Assembly: GCA_036023115.1 (NCBI GenBank)
Contig: JAYKKT010000041.1
Location: forward strand, 6,622,501-6,686,500
Length of the DNA: 64,000 nt
Source: Brasenia schreberi
Lineage: Eukaryota > Streptophyta > Magnoliopsida > Nymphaeales > Cabombaceae
Direction of reading: 5' to 3'
A model generated the notes under the pieces. That model was not told the DNA's origin, did no database searches, and was given only the letters and a program-made list of their open reading frames with translations. The position numbers and the translations under genes are program-made. This document shows, piece by piece, positions 21,240 through 34,191 of the stretch. Every line of letters begins with the position of its first letter. Positions within the stretch are counted from its first letter, which is position 1.

Positions 21240-22110
21240 ATTAGGCTTGTGAAGTAGGTTGAGGTTGTACCTTGTTATGATGCTTGAGGAAGACCTTTTA
21301 CATTTTCTCCCATGTTTGAGTCGAGCTTGCCTTTAAATATGTATACCAAGCATATGCTTGACAAATCAAAGAGGACACAAAGAGTTTGAGCTTATACAAC
21401 TTACTATTGCCTAACTCTCTGAATTCAAAGGTTAACTGTGTTAGATGTTTACCAAGATATTTATCATCTCGTCTCAAGAAGGTGATGAGGTGTTGGCTGA
21501 CCAACCAGTGGATACTGATGGTTAGCCAGTTGAATCTTTCCCAATACCTAGGTTGGGTGTGCTTCAACCACATACATAGACTGTTGTAGAGAAACCTTTG
21601 AGTTGTATTCCATGGGTTGCTACAGTAGAGAAAAACCTATACCAACTTGGTTCACCGTGAAGTTGGGTGCAGGTTGTGGCATCATTGGTTGAGGCACCTT
21701 GTGTGTTTCCGCTAGCATATTGATTACAACTTAGATTCTTGGATGAGACATAAATGGTTGCCATGTAGGAGACACCAACGAGAAGGATGATGTTAGAAGC
21801 ACCTGCCTTGCTTGGGTCATCAAGTTAGGAGGCCTTCAAGTGATGTGCTCGTATTGTTGGTCCAACTGCTAGGACGTTGAAGATTCAAGAATGGTGCAAC
21901 TTCAGGTGTATGTACCAAAAGTAGGCTATTGATGGGTTGGAAACTGAGTGGCTGCTTCAACAACTTGTTTCTACTTATCAGCTAGCATCTCCTGTTCTTG
22001 TAGAATAGCTAATTGATTCGTGATCACAATGGACATGGTCTTTGACATTTGGTATAATAGAGACCCTTAGATATCCCCGAATTGAGAGTGTAACCAGTAA
22101 AGGAAGATGA
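21240..22110 (-). pseudogene. Ty3-gypsy gag remnant
   Basis: The minus strand gives KTMSIVITNQLAILQEQEML (about 22040), then in shifting frames PQPMMPQPAP and NRVLGKIQL-like words. The gag core follows: HLTQLTFEFRELGNSKLYKL, KLFVSSLICQAYAWYTYLK and SSTQTWEKM, with a stop and then VFLKHHNKVQP. The 'L...SLtG.A..WY..L....I.TWEEM' pattern is typical of plant gypsy gag capsid domains. Many stops. I see no matching pol next to it. It might be the lost gag of the element at 2.4-14.7 kb, but that is unproven. Confidence 0.65.
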
Positions 22111-25062
22111 CTTTAGTTATTTAAACAGTGCTTCGTCGTCGACTCGTGGATGTGAAGTGGATGGAATATTTTTATGCTATGACTATATTGCATGAGAGGA
22201 TAAGGCCTGACTAGATAGATCTTCCGATACTGGCATTCGTGAACTATGGACTGGTCAACCATGCTCAAATTTAACACTAGAGGAGGCATTTAGATATACC
22301 TGACTAAATTGAGTTCGCATGCATTGCGTAATACCAAAAAAAAGGCATGTTGTTCTATCAGGCATACCAAAGAATGTTTGTCATCCGTGTAGTGGTGATG
22401 TAATTCTAATGGCACTTGCAGGAACATTCTAGTTGAACTAGATGTGATGCGGAGTGTGCCAAAGAACTTTGACCCTTGTTCTCAAAGGGGAAGATAAAAA
22501 AGGTTTCAAGCGACGAACATGAGTCCCTACGAATGTGATTGAGCATATCTCATTTACCATCAATATTACGCATTCATACAAAAGAAGATGATGAAAAGAG
22601 CCAGGCAAGGGGAATGATTGTCATTTTAAAGGAAACATAATAAGTTATGTTAGGACTACTCCTACGAAAAGCAGGAAAAAGTTAAATATAAATAAAAAGA
22701 ATCATAATAGAATTGATTTGCTTGAGCATTACAATCGCTATTTAGAAGCTTTCCTCGACGTATTAATAGTTGAATCCGTCATTCATCTTTGTGTGCATAA
22801 TTCCTAATAACTTTTCACTCACCTGGCTTCTACTGTCTTTACGTTGCAATGCTAGGTATGATTTATTAGTTGTCACCACCATTACTTTGTGCATTGTGAC
22901 TCATCTACACTGTGGGCCTAAGTTGACATTCCCTTTCAATTTCGTGGAGAGCTTACCACGTACAACTCAATTTTTCAATGTCAACAAGTTCCCATTATTG
23001 TCTGACAAAATGTTAGGAAAGAGTAAGAATCCACGTAGTTAGACCTTGCCAGCATCTTCCCTATATTTAACGGTAGATTTGTCCGAAAATTAGCCAAAGC
23101 AAGGGCTGGAGTTTTAGAAACTTCCCAACCATTTAGCTTCTTGTGAAGATTTTCGGCAATCTTGTGATCGACTACAGTGTTGAAGGTAACAAGTTATAGA
23201 TTTAGGAGAGAGAAATCTGTAGCCTATTTGAAATGGCCAGATTTCTTGATGGAAATCAAGAGGGTTTTCGGCGGTTGATGACTCAGTCTAGTCCGCCCGA
23301 CGACGTGTCTGACTAAATTCCAGGCCGTATCATTGAAATGTTGTCAACCTTGTACCCTAAACGTGCATCACGTCTCTCTCTAGGCTAGGCATGTGTCGCT
23401 TCCTCCATGTCACTGTTAACACTGATTACGAACTAGGTTCGTTTGTAAAATTCGGACCATGTCCAAACCCAGATATATGATTTAGTAAATGCAAAATAGA
23501 ATGGATCCAGATTTTGATTTATATAGAGTAATGCTATTCTTAGGATCCGATTATGATTTTTTGGCATCTCGGAGCCACAAAGACCTCTAATCAAAAGTTC
23601 CTAGCTGAGCAGGCTATGTTAAAGTATTATTTTTTAATTGTTTAGTGGCTGAATGAAAAGGAAATGAAGGTAATTAAGATATTAGATCTAAGCGATGAGT
23701 GTTGGATTTTGAGGTGGTTCGAAGTATGTGGGTCTTCTCTTTTTTATAGGGGCATGTTAGTAGTTTTCTGTGAATTTTAAATTTTGCATGATTAATAAAT
23801 GTGATTCTCATGATTTGATACATTACTTGTTTCAGTAAATTATTGAATGATTTACTATGAACATGATTTATAAAGATGGGTTGTGTGTGTGATATCGATT
23901 TGAAACTGCAAAAGGATGTAACGATGGCTTTGATGACGATATGTTAATGTTTTAACCTAAAAGAGATTGACTTAATTGTGTCAATATATTGGCATATTAT
24001 GTACTGTATTTGGGGTCTCTATAGATTTTGTTTGATGTGCTGGCACCTGGACATTCCAACCAATTGTGTGTGCAAGGTATTCTTCGGCCACCCTTGCTGC
24101 ATAATCAGCAAGTACCCAAGGCTGATAACGAGGTTGACACGAGTCATGTAGCCTTAGTTTTTTACCATGGTGATTTTCCTAAATGTTCGAACATTAAATG
24201 TTTGCAACATGTTTGAGTAAGGATGCATTGTCTATAGGGATTTCTATGTAGTGTGCTTATTATTTCAAAAGGTGTGTTAATATGTTTCCTGTAAACGACT
24301 GAATATCTAAGTACTGTATCACATATCATTGCGCTCAGCCCACTATTTTAATGTTTAGTAATTAACCCATAGGTGAGTGGCTCAAGGCTTCGTGCAAAGT
24401 AGCAGCTCGTTCAAGAGGATAGCATAGTAGTTGATGCTAGGAGTTTATAGATACATTTATAGTTTGTTTTTTTTAAATCGGTTCTGTTAACCCACCACCA
24501 CAATTTATTATTGTAAAAAGATAATAGATTGATAAATATTATCTGATAATAGAATTTAATTTAATCTAAGATCAGATTATTTTGGTTCCTTGTTATAGCT
24601 ATTTGTATCATTCACCAGAGATTTTGTATATAGTGGAAGTCGTCGTCACATGATGACACATATTGGCAGTGAAATGAATCATTCACTACTCGAAAAAAAT
24701 AAAATGTTTGGTACTGTCTTTTGAAAAACAACTTGAAGTTGCAAGATTTCATTGATGCAGATTTAGGTGACAATCTTGACATTGGCAGCTGTGTGTTTGT
24801 CCTGAATCTCGTGTTCTTAGTTATCTAAGGGATGCATGCAATACATGTGTGTTTGTGTGTGATTTTCTCTCGGAATGCATAAACATAAGAGAACTAACTA
24901 CATGGATTTCCCTCCGTTAACTATGCAAATCTTGTCTTGTGGTAGGTTTAATTATCTCCGTGTCTGATCATTTCTCATGTCCGTTCTTCGTTTCCCAAGA
25001 CAAATCTTATTGTCTGTGATTTGCAACGTCATTGACAAACGATGTTCTTTTTTTAGTTGGTG
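22111..25062. other. No gene recognised
   Basis: AT-rich intergenic sequence with short random ORFs (for example 22770-23042 and 24028-24216) that show no family resemblance. No repeats with clean ends were found by eye. Confidence 0.4.
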
Positions 25063-25074
25063 TCATTCTATAGC

Positions 25075-25336
25075 CATATCTTATCTTATGTCTATATCTT
25101 TTTTTTTGTTTGGACATATAGAAAGAAGATCAAAAGAAGAACCTGTAAGAAGGTATGAAAAACTAGATTTTGAAAGTATTAAAAGAGGTAGAGGATGACC
25201 ACAAAAGTGTTGGAAAGAAACAATAAAGAATGATCTAGCTTATTGTGAGTTAACTGCTAACTGGCACATGATAGGGCTACATGAAAACAAAGAATCCATG
25301 TATCCTATGGGAAAAGGCTTAGTTGTTGTTGTTGTA
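25075..25336 (+). mobile_element. 5'-truncated RTE-clade LINE, 262 bp
   Basis: Flanked by a perfect 12-bp direct repeat TCATTCTATAGC (25063-25074 and 25337-25348). It encodes the RTE C-terminal tail FGHIERRSKEEPVRRYEKLD and FESIKRGRG, then in the same frame after a stop PQKCWKETIKNDL. It ends in a TTG-repeat tail, TTAGTTGTTGTTGTTGTA, the usual 3' end of plant RTE elements. The 5' truncation fits incomplete target-primed reverse transcription. Confidence 0.85.
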
Positions 25337-25348
25337 TCATTCTATAGC

Positions 25349-27773
25349 AATTTTAGTCATTCTAAGGTTTCTAGTAAAGTGAAATAAACAAGAATTTCGT
25401 ATCCAATGTGAGATCTTCGTTAAGATTGAAAGAATAGAGCTTAGCTTAACATTGGATTTTGCTGTAGGATCAAATATATATGCTAAAGAAACAAGTATAT
25501 AGTTTTTTTTTCTTGATGATTCAAAAAGCCTTTTAAGGAATTGAAACAACCAAATGCGGACCTAGTCGGTTTGCCGTCCTTTGTAGATGTGATGATTCTT
25601 GACATTATGCCTTGCAATAACCTCAACATCATCTTGTAATGTGATGATTCTTGACAGCAATTATTTTGTGATATATTGTCACATGCATGCATGACTTGCA
25701 ACAACCATTCAGAGCTTGAAGAATCTCTCAGACGCGTAAACATGATTGCATTCCAAACACGCTACCAAATATGCGCCATTAGAAATGTGACTATGCACCT
25801 CTTTTATGTAAGTAAACATGAGAGAGTTTTAGCATTTAATTCACACTTTAGGAAACAAGATCACAATTAAAAACATGCCCAAGTGTAAAGTAGATCAGGC
25901 TGCACCAAGTAAGGATTTTGTTTAGCCCAACTTGACACAAGTACCTAACCAGCAGAGGACGCTCAAAGTAATAGAAGACGGGCATTAATGGGATTCTAGC
26001 TCCCACAAGTGGGGGTGTAGGAGATTTGGTTACCAAATGCTTTCCCATTGCTGATACAGCTAAGCATTTGAGTTTTCTAATTATTATCTTGAGATACTGC
26101 CCAGCTGTGCATAGATGCTAGCTGATGATGTCAGTGAAATTTAACTAATTTGATCATTTTTCAATATACCATATATGAATCTCATGATCGTATTATCAAG
26201 ATTGTAATATGAAAGATTATACAATATCATTGAGTGACAGAAGACAGCTTACTTGTTTAGGGACGTTAAAGAAAAAATAAGACAGCATTTAACTTAAACA
26301 AAACTAGTTAGGTAGCTTCATGTGGCTCTTCATTGTGGGAGATTTTTCAAAAGTTTGTTGACATATACAACTTACAACAACAGCAAATCTACATTGAGAT
26401 AAGATGGGGTATGCCCAATAAATTTAGAAAATTATTTGCAAAAGTGAGTCCAAAACTAAATCTAGTCATATAAGGGATCATCTTTGTATGGCTGGTCTTA
26501 AGCAAGAATAAATGAGGAGTATTGCGTTAAATACTTGACAGTTAGCATTAAATTATATCATATCTTGAAGGGAACTATGTTTTCAACATCAATGCATCGG
26601 ATTTTTTCTGCACTCTGAAGTGAAAATAGTACTAATTTTGCACAACGAGGGGCCTTGAAAGGAATTTTATACCTCTCACTTGTTTTAGAAGACAAAAGAA
26701 ATCCACAAATTTATTGAGGTATCAACTATCAAAGAAGTCCTCAAGATAAGGATACGTTACTGGAGACTCTCTGATCATTTTATGTCATTATCGTCTTGAA
26801 TGGCGATGGAAGTGAGGAGCAGCCAATCCAAATAATAAAAAGAAAAGTTAGAAGTGGGTGGCGTGGTAGGAAATCTCTCTTTACGTTTACATTTAATAAA
26901 AAATCTTAGGGCTTTTTAGTTAAAGGGAGAATCTTTCTTCCCACCACAACGTCAACTAAGTTGTCCATGGCATTTACGCTCTCGTTTTCAAGATGGTACC
27001 GGTCTTTGTCAGAGCATTAAGACGAAACCAGCGGTGTGCTGAGATCGTTTTGTTGTTCATACCAAAGAAGACATATTCTGCACTAAAACATCTTCATGTA
27101 TAAGTTCACACTTTACGTTCTCCATCTTTGTGAAAGGAGGCCGAATTCATCTCTCTCCGTCCGTCTCTGAGTTGCTTTATAGATTTTGAAAATATATTCA
27201 GAAAATCAAGCAAATATCTTCGAATCACATCAGTTCAAATCACTAGTTTAGGATTAGGAAATGAAACTGATAGAATAATATTAACTGGTGACAGTTACTG
27301 TTTTAGTAGAGTAAAAATCATAAGCAATTCTTCCGTGGGAAGAGTGGGTATACCAATTCACAATATTTACAAATACCAGAATTAGTGTTTGTTGTCAAAG
27401 ACCATCACCAATTAATAACTTTTTATTCGTGTCAAAAGCCACCAACTTCATTATGACTACATTTGCTCTCTCTCTCTCTCTCAAGTGAGGGTTTTAATGA
27501 TTGAAATCTGTCATGCAATAATGACATGAAACATCTCATCAGAGAGGAATCTAGTTACTGCTATTTATCTTGCTGTTCCTTTCGTAAGAAAATTCTCTTC
27601 ATTCGACAGCTCCCTTTGCCCCGAGGATCGGTAAGCGCCTCTGACTTCCAGCGAGGTGGCCAGTTGGTTCATGGTTCATTCCTGTGATAAAATCACGACG
27701 CTTTATAAGTAACTATCATATTCTCAGATTTTTATTTCTATTACATGGTCGCATGAATACATCGTTTCGTTTC
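25349..27773. other. No gene recognised
   Basis: AT-rich. There is a (CT)n microsatellite at about 27465-27483. The short ORFs at 25337-26048 show no known domain. Confidence 0.4.
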
Positions 27774-27781
27774 ATTGCAGC
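27774..27781. repeat. Target site duplication ATTGCAGC (left)
   Basis: An exact match to 28342-28349. It flanks the hAT-like element. Confidence 0.9.
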
Positions 27782-28341
27782 TAGACATGTTCGGTTCCGG
27801 TTTATCCGAAACGGGCCGTTCTAAACTGTTGGTTCTTGGTTTCTGGAAACCTCAAATCGTAATTGAATTGACTGGATGCCGAGTCTGGTTACGGTTCTTG
27901 AACCACCAGTTTCAGGGTGATTCCGGTTTCAAATCCAGAATCGCTCTAAGACCGATTTAATTTTGTTTTAAAAACATAAACTAGATCTCATGGAATTCGA
28001 ACCCTCAAGGTTACACCATTGGGCTATATCAATTTTTGTGATTGAAAAGAGTCAGAAATGGTATATATAACTAACATATATAGATTTGAAAGCACAAAAT
28101 ATAAACCACAGGTTGAACCTTCAATGTATTTTAATAAAAACAATGGTCTAACATTGAGTCAACAACCAACATACATTTAATAAATAATGGTTTGAAACTG
28201 ACGGTTCTGGTTATCGTTTTGGAGTAGTTTTTGGAATACGTGAACCGTAACCGATCCAAAATGTCCTCGGTTGTGGAATCGAAATAGAATGGTTTCTAAG
28301 TTGGTTCGGTTCCTATTCTGATTCTGAACCGACCATGTCTA
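27782..28341. mobile_element. Non-autonomous hAT-like element, 560 bp
   Basis: Begins TAGACATGTTCGGTTCCGG and ends in the inverse of TAGACATGGTCGGTTCAGA, giving terminal inverted repeats of about 16 bp with one mismatch. The flanking duplication is exactly 8 bp (ATTGCAGC), the size made by hAT transposases. Sub-terminal GGTTC/CCGGTT words are repeated on both sides. No transposase is encoded, and the 61-codon ORF at 27775-27960 is a by-product of the repeats. A tRNA-like pair of boxes lies inside, at 27985-28035. Confidence 0.88.
27985..28035 (-). other. tRNA-like A/B box pair inside the hAT element
   Basis: On the minus strand TAGCCCAATGGTGTAACC is followed by GAGGGTTCGAATTCC. These resemble the internal A and B boxes of RNA polymerase III promoters. 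The spacing is short and no tRNA cloverleaf can be drawn, so it is at most a SINE remnant. Confidence 0.35.
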
Positions 28342-28349
28342 ATTGCAGC
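28342..28349. repeat. Target site duplication ATTGCAGC (right)
   Basis: Pairs with 27774-27781. Confidence 0.9.
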
Positions 28350-28539
28350 AAACCTTACAAGTACACACATGCATGTTTACCTTCTCTTTGAATTGACGTG
28401 ATTTTCTAAACAACAAATGTTTATGCATCATTGGATCAAGTAAAACGTTATTTTGGAAAGGCCTACAATTTATCATTCGATGACAAATTCAAATTCTTGT
28501 TTTCCAATTATCAAATAAGAAAATTCATGGTTTGCAAAC

Positions 28540-28541
28540 TC

Positions 28542-28588
<47 letters not shown>

Positions 28589-28590
28589 AG
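28540..28590. repeat. Compound (TA)n(GA)n microsatellite
   Basis: About 11 TA followed by about 11 GA dinucleotides. It produces spurious ORFs on the minus strand. Confidence 0.95.
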
Positions 28591-30211
28591 AAACTCATAT
28601 CTTTATATGAGGATGAATTAAAAAATTTGAAAAATAAAAATAGAACATCATGGTGATGCACATGAAAGATGAGACTGATCTAAGCATCTTTATTCTTAAG
28701 CAGAAAGATTATTGTAAATATGTAATTTTGAGTGTGTGTGCCTGCGCGCGTATCTGTGCGTGTGTGGCGGTGGAGGAGGGGAGAAGAGGGAGAGAATATC
28801 TCGCACATGACTTGTAGAATTGATCCCGCTAACATAACATCTCTGACTAGACCCAGCTAATTTAGTTGGAGAGTGTCGGATGCCATAAGTCTTGCCTCTC
28901 ACATCAAAGTTGGTTGGCAATTCCATTTCCAGTTAATTGGTGAAAGTGGAAGTGCTCATCGCTCAGCGGTGTCGGTGGAGGAATAATGATTCACGTATTT
29001 AATTGCCAATGGTGACCTTGGTCAAATGTAATGATGCTAGTCGGATCGGATATCCGTCGGGTATTGGATTCTAATCCTGCTCCATTATCTAAACGGGTCT
29101 GGCCCCAGTTCAGCTCAAAGTTAAACCCGAAGACGTTTATTGACCCTAATAACTATTGCTGTTTAAGAGACTCACCCCAAGCAAAGCAGAGCCGCCCATG
29201 TAAATAACATTAACCGGACTCCAATTGGTAGAGACAAAACTGAGTCTTTCTTCTTTCTTGTCAATACTGCAGGCCATAATGCACAAATAGCTTGGAAACT
29301 ACCATATGGGACATAGAGACCCTCAACATATAGCGGTTCCGTTTCCACGAGAGGCCCAAAAAACAGTTCCCTAAGAGGTGGAGGCCAGTGGAAGAGAGTG
29401 ATTCAAAAAAGCAACCTAACCGACACATCTGTTCCCTTCATAGAATGCGTGGCTGAAAGCACCTCCCACGCCTTGCTCTTCCCTGATTAGCCTGATAAGT
29501 TGTTTAGTAGTGTTGCGCTTCGCGATGTAAAGGGCACTCTCATATGACCCGGAATCCCGCTCAGGTGGTGGAATGAGTCTAAAAAGGGACAGTAGACAGT
29601 AAGTTGGCGTGTCAAAGGATGTTGAGTTCCATTATCGGTGTAGTTTACAAAAGGGTTTAGGTAATCACAGGTCCATAAGAATCCTCAAACAAATATCCTA
29701 GTTTATTCTTGAGAGACTAGAACGATAGCACAAATAAGAAATGTCTCGAAGTGTGGTGGCCCCACTCGAGATGCTAAGAGCGAAGAAAGTGAGAGTGAAA
29801 AATGGTCTAATAAAATGGATCTATTACAAAAAATTATAAAAAAGAATGAAGCTACCAAGCAGCAAGAAAATCTATACGATGGAATCTGTAACTATGATTA
29901 AAAAAGGTTAGAACTCAGACTGATTTGATGATTCTCCATGTATGATGCCCTTGATGCTCCTTTGACCTCTTCTATATAGTAGTTAAGGTGGTTTCAAAAG
30001 AGTTCTTTCATCTTCTTCATTTTTATGATGTTTTTCTACTTTATTTCCTTATTTATCATTCCCAAATGTTGTAGTAGGTCAATAGTGGGCACGGCTACAC
30101 ATTATTCGCCACTCACCATTAATTCTTTTGTGGTCTTTTGTGTTGATAAGATTTTTAGTGTTAACACTTTGTTTTCCCATGATTTGTGTCTGAATTCATC
30201 AAGGAGATGAG
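28591..30211. other. No gene recognised
   Basis: No coding or repeat signal identified, apart from a TG-rich run at about 28725-28770. Confidence 0.4.
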
Positions 30212-33166
30212 TTGTTTCACCTAGTTTGAAAATTCATTTCAAAGCCCAATTCTGGAGTTTTCGAAAATCGATGAACTGTGAAAGCTTTTAATTTTCTTCA
30301 AACCCCGTTCAAGTTGAATTTCACACATATGGGCCAAGTCCCAATTTTGTAAAACCCAAAATTCAACAGGTAAAGTCTGAATGCAAAAGCAGCTTTAGAA
30401 GCCCAAGGAAAGCACCCTGGCCTGAGAAAAGTCAGGATCAAAAGGCAAAAGGAAGGCCTAGGCTCGAAGCAAACTACCAGCCCGGAGCACCTAAAATCCA
30501 AGCCAAAAGCATCCACCCAAGCAACAGAAATCAAAGCCAGAAACGACGAAAATTAGCAGAAACAAAGTCCAAAAAGACTAGAAAGAGTTCGGATGACAAA
30601 GTTGGGGAAAACCCAGCATAAGATGGAGCGTTGATGAAGCCAAGGCTCGCACAAACCATTCGCCTCGAAAAACACCAGAAAGGATTGAAGAAAAGAAATT
30701 TGGATTGGATCTGGACCCAAATAACCATATCCAAATCCAAATAGTGTTTGGATTGGATCTGGATCCAAAATATCCAAGATCTGAGATCCAAAATCAACTA
30801 AATATTTGGGTCAGATCTGGATCCAAAATATCTAAGATCCGATATCCAGACCCAAATAGTGTTTGGATCGAATCTGGATTCCAAGGCCCAAATCTAAGAC
30901 CCATATCCAAGACCCACCTCATTTGCCTATAAATAGAGGTGAGGGGGTCCCAAATGAAGTTCCATGTGAATTGCTTGGGAGAAGAGAGTGTGAGAGAAAG
31001 GGCTAGCCATGGAGCTTAGCTATGGGTTAGCCATGTGGGCTTGATCAAGGGTGTGGGTTCAAACTTGTATGAACCTAGACCTAGCAAGGGTTGCACCAAC
31101 GTGAAGAAGGAGGTTGCAACCAAGGGGCGTGGAAGCATGGGCGGCGCACGGTGGACTGGCTCCAAGAGGTAGGTCTCCCTAATCACACCCTAAACCTAGC
31201 CTAATCCATCTAACTTACCCCATTAAACCTAACCCAAAGTTAGCCTAAACCTAACCACTCTCACCTAAACCTACTCAAATCACCCCTAACAAAACCTAAG
31301 CCTAAGCCCCACCGAGTGCAACAGCACTCGGTTTGAACCAAACCACCCTAGACGCTACCGCAGTGCACCCCCTATTCCGTGCCTTAGCGCCCCTATGCGC
31401 CCCCTGTCTCGCCTGCCCAGCGCGTCGACCCCACTGCCTCTGCCATAGCATCGAGCGCCTAGCGCCCGCGCCTGCACCTTTTGCCGTGCCACCCGGTTGG
31501 CCACATAACCTACCTAACTCCCACACCTTGTTGTGCCTTAGCCCAGCTGCACCCTTAGGCCGTGACCTACCTTAGGACCAGCCTCACATTAGGTAGTGAC
31601 TAGCCTTAGCAAACCCTACCTTTGGCCAAACCAAGCCCCTCTAAGGCCCAAACACCTGGTTGCCCCGAGCACCTCTTCAAGCCCAAATCCTCACGTATGA
31701 ACCCCACCTAAGGAGACTTGCCGATTGGTTGCCAAGGTGGACGGATTGAAGAAAACGGAGAGAAAAAGCCGACCACTTGTAAGTGTTTAAATTCGGTTTT
31801 TACCTTACTCTTTTTAAATTCAATTCAATTTGATACAGGGTTGTAATAATGGAGCATGGTCTCCCCCGAGATGTAATATTGATACTTGATACACGAGCAC
31901 ACACGTACACTTGAGCTTTAGCTCTTATCTCATACACAAAACACCCATGTGTACTTGAGCCTTTCCGCTCTTAGTTGCACACACATTGAGCCTTCGCTCT
32001 TACTCAAAAGACTTTAGTAAAAGCCGTGCAATTTCAATTCCGGGTTGTTAAATTCTTGTCGTGTGAGTTTGTCATTTAAATTTCACACTCGTACCCAAGA
32101 AGTACGTGAGCACTTGCTCTACACTCTCATGCACCTTTTAAGCCTTTGTTGCTCATAAGATATAGCATATCTCTATATACTTTCAGCTGCATGGGATTTA
32201 CATTCTTGTCGTGTGAGTTTATCATTTAAGCTTCCACACTTGCACACAAAAGCACTCAAGCACTTGCTCTACACTTTCACGCACATTTTGGGCCTTCATT
32301 GCCCCTAAGATATAGGGTATCTATATACTTTCAGCTGCGAGAGTTTTATGTTCAGTTGTGTACGTCTTTATATTTCGGGTATTTCAATTTCAGTCGTGTG
32401 AGTTGTCTTTCCATTTATACACAACACACATGAACACATTGAGTCTTCCCGCTCTTATATACTTATATTTCAAATTCGACAAGTTCAATTCAAGTCATGT
32501 GAGTTTGTCATTTCAATTCTACACTCACACACGTGTGCATTGAGCCTTTCTGCTCTTAATATAAGTATATCTCCCTTCCGCAATTTATATTCAAGTTGTG
32601 TGAGTTACTTTTAAGGTTCGGGTATTTCCCTTTCAGTTGCGTGAGTTGCACTTACATTTCGGGTGTTGTGTGTGTGAGTTGCTTTCAATTCGAGCTTAGC
32701 TCACATCATATCAAACCCGAAGAGAGTTTGTGCATCCTTGCATTTGCGTATTTTCAAAGAGAATACCCTGAAACTACGCCCAAACTCGCTAAATCTAGGC
32801 CACTTAAAGCACACACATCCGGCCTAAATAGCTTAAAAACTCAAAGACTTGGATACGGATAACCCCGTAATAAAAGCTGCAACTTAGGCAAAACAATCGT
32901 CATACTTGTTTTTCTTTCAAAAAGAATTCATGTTTGTTGAAAGTCGAAGTTTTCTAAAGCGCTTAAACCAACCCTTGAACACCGGTTCAAGAAGATTTCA
33001 AGCAAAAAGATCCCGCTTGTCCACAATTGCCTTTTGAAAGTCAGATACATTTCAAAATCTTCGCTAGTTTGAGTAAGCTAGTTGGCATGCCCTTAAAAGC
33101 GACGTAAACGCGAAAAGACTCATTTTTGGTCTTGTAAACCAGGAGCAAGGAATTTTCGTGCTTCCA
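30212..33166 (+). mobile_element. Third large LTR, plus orientation
   Basis: Collinear with the solo LTR at 16345. Shared elements are GGGCCAAGTCCCAATTTTGTAAA (30330), ATCCAAATCC-type repeats (30700-30910), the TATA context ATAAATAGAGGTGAGGGG (30930), a CTAACC-rich tract (31190-31310) and repeats with ACTTGAGC/CTCTTA words (31890-32700). The 3' series is AAAAGATCCCGCTTGTCCACAATTGCC...CGCTAGTTTGAGTAAGCTAG. The right end is ATTTTCGTGCTTCCA, a mutated form of TTTTCCGTGTCTACA. The left end is unclear (30212-30240) and I see no target duplication. It abuts a decayed minus-strand pol and could be a solo LTR or part of a rearranged element. Confidence 0.75.
30926..30937 (+). promoter_or_regulatory. 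LTR TATA box
   Basis: CCTATAAATAGAGGTGAGGGG, identical over 18 bases to the box region at 16991. Confidence 0.6.
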
Positions 33167-33169
33167 ATT

Positions 33170-34191
33170 TCCTATTGTTTTTTAGCCAAAAATCAGTGGC
33201 TCAATCTCCAACCATCATCCTTTGAGGAAATTAGTTTAGTGTTGGGTTGTAAAATCACTATGAAAAGAGAATTCACCTTTATTTCTTTTCGAGCAATTTC
33301 TTTCACGAATTTCCATCCTTGTCTAGTCTCTCTTTCCTTGCCTTTTGTCTATCATGGACTCCTTCAACTCTAATACAGTCCTTCGTGCAGTCGCTTCCTC
33401 GGTAAAGTCATGAAGGAGTTCTACCTTGGACAATTGTCCTTGATTTGGGAAGGATTCATAGCCTAATGATGTGCAAACTCTATTGATTCCGCATCGTATG
33501 GCAATCAAATTTATATGGGTTGGCTCAACTGCATTCGAGAGCACAAGTCCCAATTATTGCTAGATTGGGGCATCCACGACTTTATAATGCAGTTTGCTTT
33601 GATTATCCATTTCGATGAAAACTCTTATACTTGTTTCTAGCATTTTAGGTATCATAAAACAATCTATTCCAATTTTCGTTTAGATTGATGTTCCCATAGT
33701 TTTGAACGTTTGGGTTATTACTGGTCTTCTTAGATGGTATGGGCATAGCCTTGTTGACCAAAGGTTTACTATCCTAAGTTATCGTTACAACTTTGTTGAG
33801 ATGATTTTATTCGAAAATACTTTGGAATATACCCTATTTCCAATGAGGAACGTCACACCTTCTTCCTATGGTGGTGTTGATTTATTATATATGGTACAAA
33901 GGTGAACAAGTACTCTTGGTATATCTCGATTATAATGTCTAAGAATCAAATTCGTTTAGACACTTTAAAAGCAAGCCTTGATGACTCCATTTATGTAGAT
34001 CTCCATTGCTTAGAACTATATATTTAACTTTTATGTCAAACTTATTGGATGGGTCATTTAGGTATTGTATTAACTCTGTTCGTCAGTCATCGACTGTTAC
34101 ATTTATTTTTAATGCGGTAACTATCAGATATTCAATATGATTGGACAACTTACTCCCTGCTGACTACACCAAGCCATTAGCTACCTCGTTG
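33170..34191 (-). pseudogene. Decayed integrase region of a second Tat element
   Basis: On the minus strand, downstream of the RNase H remnant. Near 33553-33323 there is an open stretch ending VELLHDFTEEATARRTVLEL KESMIDKRQGKRD-like sequence. It sits where Tat integrases have the 'E.R...L..I...R' helix after the core. Catalytic motifs cannot be recognised with certainty, so the call rests mainly on position. Confidence 0.4.

Noticed and set aside
27985..28035. Complete tRNA gene
   Set aside because: A/B box-like words are present but the spacing is too short and no cloverleaf or acceptor stem can be formed.
31302..31575. Two complementary GC-rich ORFs
   Set aside because: They mirror each other in an LTR leader region with no recognisable domain.
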